A stretch of DNA of 8,407 nucleotides, taken from positions 1-8,407 of the forward strand of contig CAKTXP010000100.1 of NCBI GenBank assembly GCA_934631055.1, written 5' to 3'. Under the pieces are notes generated by a model. The model searched no databases. It had not been told where the DNA came from and worked only from the letters and a program-made list of their open reading frames with translations. The position numbers and the translations under genes were made by a program. Source of the stretch: an uncultured Clostridia bacterium. Its GTDB lineage: Bacteria; Bacillota; Clostridia; Christensenellales; Aristaeellaceae. Positions within the stretch are counted from its first letter, which is position 1. Every line of letters starts with the position of its first letter. Shown one piece after another: positions 4,723 through 8,407 of the stretch.

Positions 4723-5736
4723 TTACTTTGCGATAAAGCCGACTTTCTTCATCGCCTTGGAGAGCGTGCGCTCGGCAAGTCTGCCCGCGCGCTCGGCGCC
4801 CTGACGATAGATGGTTTCCAGATACGCCTTGTCGCTCATGTAGCGGTTGTAGTCCGCCTGAATCGGTTCGAGCGTCGCGATAATGACATCCGCAACGGCG
4901 CTCTTCAGGTCGCCGTAGCCCTTGCCCGCGAATTCCGCGACGGCGGCGTCCATCGTCCTGCCCGTCAGCGCACAGTAGATCGCCAGCAGGTTCGATACGC
5001 CCGGCTTGTTCTCTGCGTCAAAACGGATCTCGGAGTCGGAATCCGTGACCGCGCGGCGCAGCTTGCGGCGGACGACGTCCGCCGGATCGAGCAGGCTGAT
5101 AAAGCAGTCGTCCGGATCGGATTTGCTCATCTTGCGCTTCGGATCCTGAAGGCTCATGACACGCGCGCCCAGCTTTGGATAATAGCCCTCCGGAATGGTA
5201 AAGACGTTTCCGTAGATGCCGTTGAAGCGGGTCGCAATGTCGCGGCAGATCTCCAAATGCTGCGTCTGATCGACGCCGACCGGAACGAGGTTCGCCTGAT
5301 AGAGCAGGATATCGCCTGCCATCAGCACCGGATAGGTGAACAGACCGCAGTTGATGTTGTCCGAATGCTTGGCGCTCTTGTCCTTGAACTGGGTCATGCG
5401 GCTCATTTCGCCCATGTAGGTATAGCAGTTGAGCAGCCAGTTCATCTCGGCGTGCTGATGCACATGGCTCTGGAAGAAGAGGATGTTCTTCTCCGGATCC
5501 AGCCCAATCGCCAGCAGCAGCGCCAGCAGCTGGATGGACTGCGCGCGCAGCTTCGCCGGTTCCTGACGGACGGTGATGGCATGCAGGTCGGCAATCATAT
5601 ACAGGCAGTCGTATTCGTCTTCCAGCAGCTTCCAGTTGCGCATTGCGCCGATGTAGTTGCCCAGCGTCGGCGTGCCGGAAGGCTGAATGCCGGAAAGGAT
5701 GCGCTGCTTTTTGACGGGTGTCGTTGTTTGTTCCAT
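4723..5736 (-). CDS. trpS: Tryptophanyl-tRNA synthetase
   Basis: Class I synthetase that charges tRNA-Trp with tryptophan in the cytoplasm, working as a homodimer. At 337 residues it has the normal bacterial length. After a short N-terminal extension (MEQTTTPVKK) come ILSGIQPSG at 13-21 and TLGN at 24-27, the TrpRS form of the HIGH motif. These are followed by MIADLHAIT at 47-55, the GVDQTQHLE block at 154-162 and an intact KMSKS loop at 202-206. The start ATG at 5736 has AGGAG 9 nt upstream. It is transcribed alone from a clear promoter at 5828-5800. The leader is only about 57 nt, so there is no room for a T-box. The next gene downstream on this strand has its own promoter. Confidence 0.97.
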   Translation of the reverse strand: MEQTTTPVKKQRILSGIQPSGTPTLGNYIGAMRNWKLLEDEYDCLYMIADLHAITVRQEPAKLRAQSIQLLALLLAIGLDPEKNILFFQSHVHQHAEMNWLLNCYTYMGEMSRMTQFKDKSAKHSDNINCGLFTYPVLMAGDILLYQANLVPVGVDQTQHLEICRDIATRFNGIYGNVFTIPEGYYPKLGARVMSLQDPKRKMSKSDPDDCFISLLDPADVVRRKLRRAVTDSDSEIRFDAENKPGVSNLLAIYCALTGRTMDAAVAEFAGKGYGDLKSAVADVIIATLEPIQADYNRYMSDKAYLETIYRQGAERAGRLAERTLSKAMKKVGFIAK

Positions 5737-5799
5737 AACGGTTATCTCCTTTTATCTGTCCCCTTGAAAAAGCGGGAAAAGCATGTGAAATTTGCCTTC

Positions 5800-5828
5800 A
5801 TTGTAGCACAAAGAAAGATAGGAAGCAA
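5800..5828 (-). promoter_or_regulatory. Promoter of trpS
   Basis: Minus-strand -35 TTGCTT (5828-5823) and -10 TACAAT (5805-5800) are 17 bp apart, with a TG extended -10 dinucleotide. It is divergent to the plus-strand promoter at 5878-5906. Confidence 0.75.
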
Positions 5829-5877
5829 GAAAAACCATTTTGCCGCCGTATGGTGCGTGAGGGATTTACTGATTGGA

Positions 5878-5906
5878 TTGACTTTTTCAGCCCTCGGCGT
5901 TATACT
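5878..5906 (+). promoter_or_regulatory. Promoter of the glycosyltransferase-CPBP-rlmH cluster
   Basis: -35 TTGACT (5878-5883) and -10 TATACT (5901-5906) are 17 bp apart. The leader of about 80 nt holds a small hairpin GCTCCG (5947-5952) / CGGAGC (5960-5965), with no clear T-run or known riboswitch. Confidence 0.78.
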
Positions 5907-5992
5907 GTCACTACGTATGCCCGTCGCAAACGGCGCATAGGCTCATGCTCCGCTCAAGCCGGAGCGGATGAATCCCAAACCAAGGAGTTATG

Positions 5993-7024
5993 ATGGTGAT
6001 GCAAGAGAATTTCCGCGTCGTGGTTCTCATTCCCGCCTACAAGCCGGATGAGCGTTTGATTCATTTGACGCGTGAACTGAGGGACGAAAAGCTCGACGTG
6101 CTGCTGGTAGACGACGGCGGTGGAGAGCAGTACGCCCCGATTTTTGAACAATGCCGCGCGCTGGGGGCGGAGGTCGCCGTGCATGCGGTTAATCAGGGCA
6201 AGGGGCGCGCGCTCAAAACTGGACTCAACGCCGCAATGCTCAAGTGGAAGAATATGGCGGGCGTCGTGACCGCCGACGCGGACGGACAGCATACCCCGCG
6301 CGATATCCTGCGGATTGTCGAAGCGATGCGCGAACATCCGAACGCGCTGGTTCTCGGCTCGCGTGAATTCACGGGCGAGGTTCCCTTCAAGAGCCGCTGG
6401 GGCAACCGGATCACGCGCTTTGTCTACGCGCTCGCCAGCGGCGTACACATCGGCGATACGCAGACGGGTCTGCGCGGCATTCCGGCGGGCGCAATCCCGG
6501 CGATGATCACCATCGACGGCGAGCGTTACGAATACGAGATGAACGTGCTGCTCAAGCTGCGGGATATGAAGCTCGGCGTGTTTGAAGTGCCGATCGAAAC
6601 GATTTATATCGACGATAATTCCGGAAGCCATTTCAATCCCGTGCGCGACGCGATCCGCATTTATGCCGTCATCTTCAAATACCTGTTCTCGTCGGTCACG
6701 TCCTTTGCGGTGGATTACCTGCTGTACTGGCTGTGCCTGGGGCTCAAAATCGCGCCGCTGCTGAGCTACGCGCTGGCGCGGCTGTTCTCCTCGCAGGTGA
6801 ATTACCATCTGAACAAGCATACCGTGTTCTCCGGACGCGGCGGCAAGTATTCCATGGTGAAATACTATGCGCTGGTCGTCGTTCAGGGATTGATCGGCGC
6901 GGGGCTGGTGCAGTTCCTGCCGACGGTTCTGCCGGTTTCGGCGGCGGTCATCAAAATTCCCGTTGACCTTGTGCTTTTTGGCATCAGCTACTTTATCCAG
7001 CGCGACTTTGTGTTTGATAAGTGA
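5993..7024 (+). CDS. Family 2 glycosyltransferase fused to a GtrA-type membrane domain
   Basis: A 343-residue two-domain protein. Residues 9-225 are a GT-A fold family 2 glycosyltransferase: VVLIPAYKP at 10-18, LLVDDGG at 37-43, ADADGQH at 94-100 with the metal-binding DxD (Asp95, Asp97), LGSREF at 121-126 and GDTQTGLRG at 154-162. This is the layout of the DPM/polyprenyl-phosphate sugar transferases. From about 228 the chain has four hydrophobic segments (about 230-250, 253-272, 290-310, 316-336) with NYHLNKHTVFS at 270-280 and a closing FIQRDFVF, as in GtrA proteins that flip or help transfer lipid-linked sugars. A likely role is to make a polyprenyl-phosphate sugar and move it across the membrane for cell-surface decoration; the sugar is unknown. 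ATGs at 5990, 5993 and 5999 and a GTG at 5996 are all in frame. AAGGAG (5982-5987) best fits 5993. Confidence 0.92.
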   Translation: MVMQENFRVVVLIPAYKPDERLIHLTRELRDEKLDVLLVDDGGGEQYAPIFEQCRALGAEVAVHAVNQGKGRALKTGLNAAMLKWKNMAGVVTADADGQHTPRDILRIVEAMREHPNALVLGSREFTGEVPFKSRWGNRITRFVYALASGVHIGDTQTGLRGIPAGAIPAMITIDGERYEYEMNVLLKLRDMKLGVFEVPIETIYIDDNSGSHFNPVRDAIRIYAVIFKYLFSSVTSFAVDYLLYWLCLGLKIAPLLSYALARLFSSQVNYHLNKHTVFSGRGGKYSMVKYYALVVVQGLIGAGLVQFLPTVLPVSAAVIKIPVDLVLFGISYFIQRDFVFDK

Positions 7025-7929
7025 TGAGGATGGAAAAGAAAAGCAAAGCGCGGCGGCGTGTGCGCACGCGCGCCGCGCTTTTTTTAACGCTGGCTTCGTT
7101 TGCAGGTCTGCTGCTGCTGAGGATACTCAGCGTCGCGATCCGTGCGGCAGGGCTTTCTGCGCTGGCGCTGAGCGCGGCGGGAACGCTGATGTGCTTTCTG
7201 CTGCCGGCGCTGGCGGGGCTGTTCCTGCTGGATGGCGACCAGAGCGCGATGCTCCCTATGCGCCGCCTGAGCGCGCAGCATGTGCTGTTCCTGTCGATAG
7301 CGGGCGTGCTGATCGTCTGCCCGATGTCGCTGCTGGCAGATATGCCGGGCGCGGCGGCGCGGCTCATGGGTTTCGCTTTGCCTGAACAGGCGGCGGTCGT
7401 GCCGGATGGGGCGTTGTTCCTGCCGTATCTGCTGGTCAGCGGGCTGCTTGCGCCAATCTGCGAGGAATTGTTCTTCCGCGGTTATCTGATGGAGACATTC
7501 GCCCGATCTGGGCGCGGGCGCGCTGTTTGGACGAGCGCGCTGCTCTTCGCGCTGGCGCATGGCATCGACACGGCGTTCCTGCCGCGTCTGCTGCTCGGCG
7601 CGCTGCTGGGCGATATGGTGGCGCGGACGGGTTCGTTCTTTGCGTCCGTGCTGGTGCATGGCTGTTACAACGCGGCGCTCATCGTCATCAGTTTTTCGGG
7701 CGCAGGCTGGCTGTTTTCGGGCTACTCGATGCTTTCCTGCGCGGTGCGGCTGATGGGCACGGCGCTGTGCTGGGGCGCGTATGCGCGGGTGTGTCGGGCG
7801 AGGACGAGCTGGGTGAAGGCGGCTATCCTGACCGGCGAAAGATTGAAGCGGAAAGATATTATCCTGCTGGCGGCGGCGTGTATCGCGACGGTCGCCGCGA
7901 TCGTAACAACGGGGGTGATGAAGCCGTGA
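7024..7929 (+). CDS. CPBP family intramembrane metalloprotease
   Basis: A 301-residue multi-pass membrane protein of the CPBP (CAAX protease and bacteriocin-processing, formerly Abi) family. The three signatures sit in order: EELFFRG at 147-153 (EExxxR), FALAH at 175-179 (FxxxH) and HGCYN at 212-216 (HxxxN/B). The glutamates and histidines are the expected metal and catalytic residues. The N-terminus is very basic (KKSKARRRVRTR) before the first membrane segment at about 18-38, and further hydrophobic stretches follow. Substrate unknown; relatives process prenylated proteins, act in bacteriocin self-immunity or control membrane regulators. The ATG at 7024 overlaps the previous stop (TGATG) with no good ribosome binding site, implying translational coupling; an ATG at 7030 is an alternative. 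A terminator-like hairpin lies inside its first 20 codons. The stop overlaps the GTG start of rlmH. Confidence 0.88.
   Translation: MRMEKKSKARRRVRTRAALFLTLASFAGLLLLRILSVAIRAAGLSALALSAAGTLMCFLLPALAGLFLLDGDQSAMLPMRRLSAQHVLFLSIAGVLIVCPMSLLADMPGAAARLMGFALPEQAAVVPDGALFLPYLLVSGLLAPICEELFFRGYLMETFARSGRGRAVWTSALLFALAHGIDTAFLPRLLLGALLGDMVARTGSFFASVLVHGCYNAALIVISFSGAGWLFSGYSMLSCAVRLMGTALCWGAYARVCRARTSWVKAAILTGERLKRKDIILLAAACIATVAAIVTTGVMKP
7045..7085 (+). terminator. Terminator-like hairpin inside the 5' end of the CPBP gene
   Basis: Stem AAAGCGCGGCG (7045-7055) / CGCCGCGCTTT (7071-7081) carries an inner GCGTG/CACGC stem with loop TGCG and one bulged G, followed by seven T (7079-7085). It has the full form of an intrinsic terminator, 20 nt past the glycosyltransferase stop. 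It also encodes the basic N-terminus of the CPBP protein, so it could reduce transcription of CPBP and rlmH unless ribosomes cover it. Confidence 0.7.
7911..7919 (+). promoter_or_regulatory. Ribosome binding site of rlmH inside the CPBP gene
   Basis: GGGGGTGAT resembles the extended Shine-Dalgarno GGAGGTGAT, with 10 nt between the G-run and the GTG at 7926. It helps choose GTG over the ATG at 7932. Confidence 0.65.
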
Positions 7930-8402
7930 ATATGGCGCTGATCTGCATGGGGCGGCTGAAGGAACGGTATTGGCGCGACGCGGCGGATGAATACGAAAAG
8001 CGGCTGTCGCGCTTTGGAAAGTTTGAAGAGATCGAATTACCGGATCTGCCGGAGCCGGCGAACAGTTCGCCCGCCATCGAAGCGCAGATCTGCGAGCGGG
8101 AAGGCAAAGCCATCCTGCAAAAAGTCCGTGAGGGCGACATCGTTATCGCGCTGTGCATCGGCGGGAAGCAGATGGACTCGGTGCAGCTTTCTCAAACGCT
8201 GACGCAGTATGGCGATACGGGCAGGCGCGTGGTCTTTATCATCGGCGGTTCGCTGGGGCTTTCTCCGGAGGTCGTCGCGCGGGCAAATTTCAAGCTTTCG
8301 TTTTCGCCGATGACCTTCCCGCATCAGCTGGCGCGGGTCATGCTGCTGGAGCAGACGTACCGCGCGATGAAGATCGCCGCCGGAGAGCGGTATCACAAGT
8401 GA
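7926..8402 (+). CDS. rlmH: 23S rRNA (pseudouridine1915-N3)-methyltransferase RlmH
   Basis: A 158-residue SPOUT-class methyltransferase that methylates N3 of pseudouridine 1915 in helix 69 of 23S rRNA, using S-adenosylmethionine on the assembled 70S ribosome. The family landmarks are all present: an N-terminal hydrophobic strand and GRLKERYW (residues 9-16), EYEKRLSRF at 22-30, a REGDIVIALCIGGKQMDS strand at 68-85, the trefoil-knot cofactor loop FIIGGSLGLS at 104-113, SFSPMTFPHQLARVMLLEQ at 125-143, and the C-terminal RYHK. The GTG start at 7926 gives an N-terminus (MNMALICMGRLK) that lines up without gaps with the usual RlmH start (MNINIVTIGKLK in Bacillus subtilis). The GTGA overlap with the CPBP stop indicates translational coupling. 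Length matches the usual 155-160 residues. The gene is complete; the window ends 5 nt later. Confidence 0.96.
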   Translation: MNMALICMGRLKERYWRDAADEYEKRLSRFGKFEEIELPDLPEPANSSPAIEAQICEREGKAILQKVREGDIVIALCIGGKQMDSVQLSQTLTQYGDTGRRVVFIIGGSLGLSPEVVARANFKLSFSPMTFPHQLARVMLLEQTYRAMKIAAGERYHK

Positions 8403-8407
8403 GGGGG

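Noticed and set aside
5954..6820. A 288-codon minus-strand open frame opposite the glycosyltransferase
   Set aside because: The plus strand has clear GT2 and GtrA motifs, and the minus frame has low-complexity, Arg/His/Gln-rich composition and no start signals.

Overview
The window looks like the chromosome of an anaerobic Bacillota bacterium, most likely class Clostridia and probably gut-associated. The grounds are strong AGGAGG-type ribosome binding sites, TTGACA/TATAAT-type promoters, a GC-rich and strongly biased codon choice, and a gene set typical of anaerobic Firmicutes: a NifU-like scaffold next to a GGGtGRT protein, a DUF1858 redox protein and an NrdD-like glycyl-radical stub. The genus cannot be told from the sequence alone.

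Layout. (1) 1-1256, minus: the N-terminal three quarters of glutaminyl-tRNA synthetase, running off the left edge. (2) 1257-1623: a divergent promoter region with an unexplained minus-strand hairpin plus T-run. (3) 1624-3366, plus: a two-gene operon with highly biased codons, encoding a NifU/IscU-like Fe-S scaffold-type protein and a GGGtGRT-family protein of unknown function. (4) 3367-3747: a hairpin-rich convergent intergenic region with a duplicated hairpin flanking a strong terminator, then a 161-nt long imperfect hairpin that best fits the 3' end of a minus-strand transcript. (5) 3748-4317, minus: two small proteins, each with its own promoter, a DUF1858 CxxC protein and a 90-residue protein resembling the glycyl-radical C-terminus of anaerobic ribonucleotide reductase NrdD. 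(6) 4386-4722: no gene, but a fold-back element around a perfect 20-bp palindrome. (7) 4723-5736, minus: trpS. (8) 5737-5992: divergent promoters. (9) 5993-8402, plus: a tightly coupled cluster of a GT2-GtrA fusion, a CPBP membrane protease with a terminator-like hairpin inside its first codons, and rlmH.

How the genes work together. glnS, trpS and rlmH serve translation. The Fe-S-like/GGGtGRT pair has the leader, spacing and codon bias of an abundant two-protein unit, but its biochemistry is not known. The DUF1858 and NrdD-like proteins both suggest anaerobic redox or radical chemistry, though a functional link is only inferred. The least explained parts are the two structured non-coding regions (3386-3736 and 4425-4682), the stand-alone glycyl-radical stub and the GGGtGRT operon.
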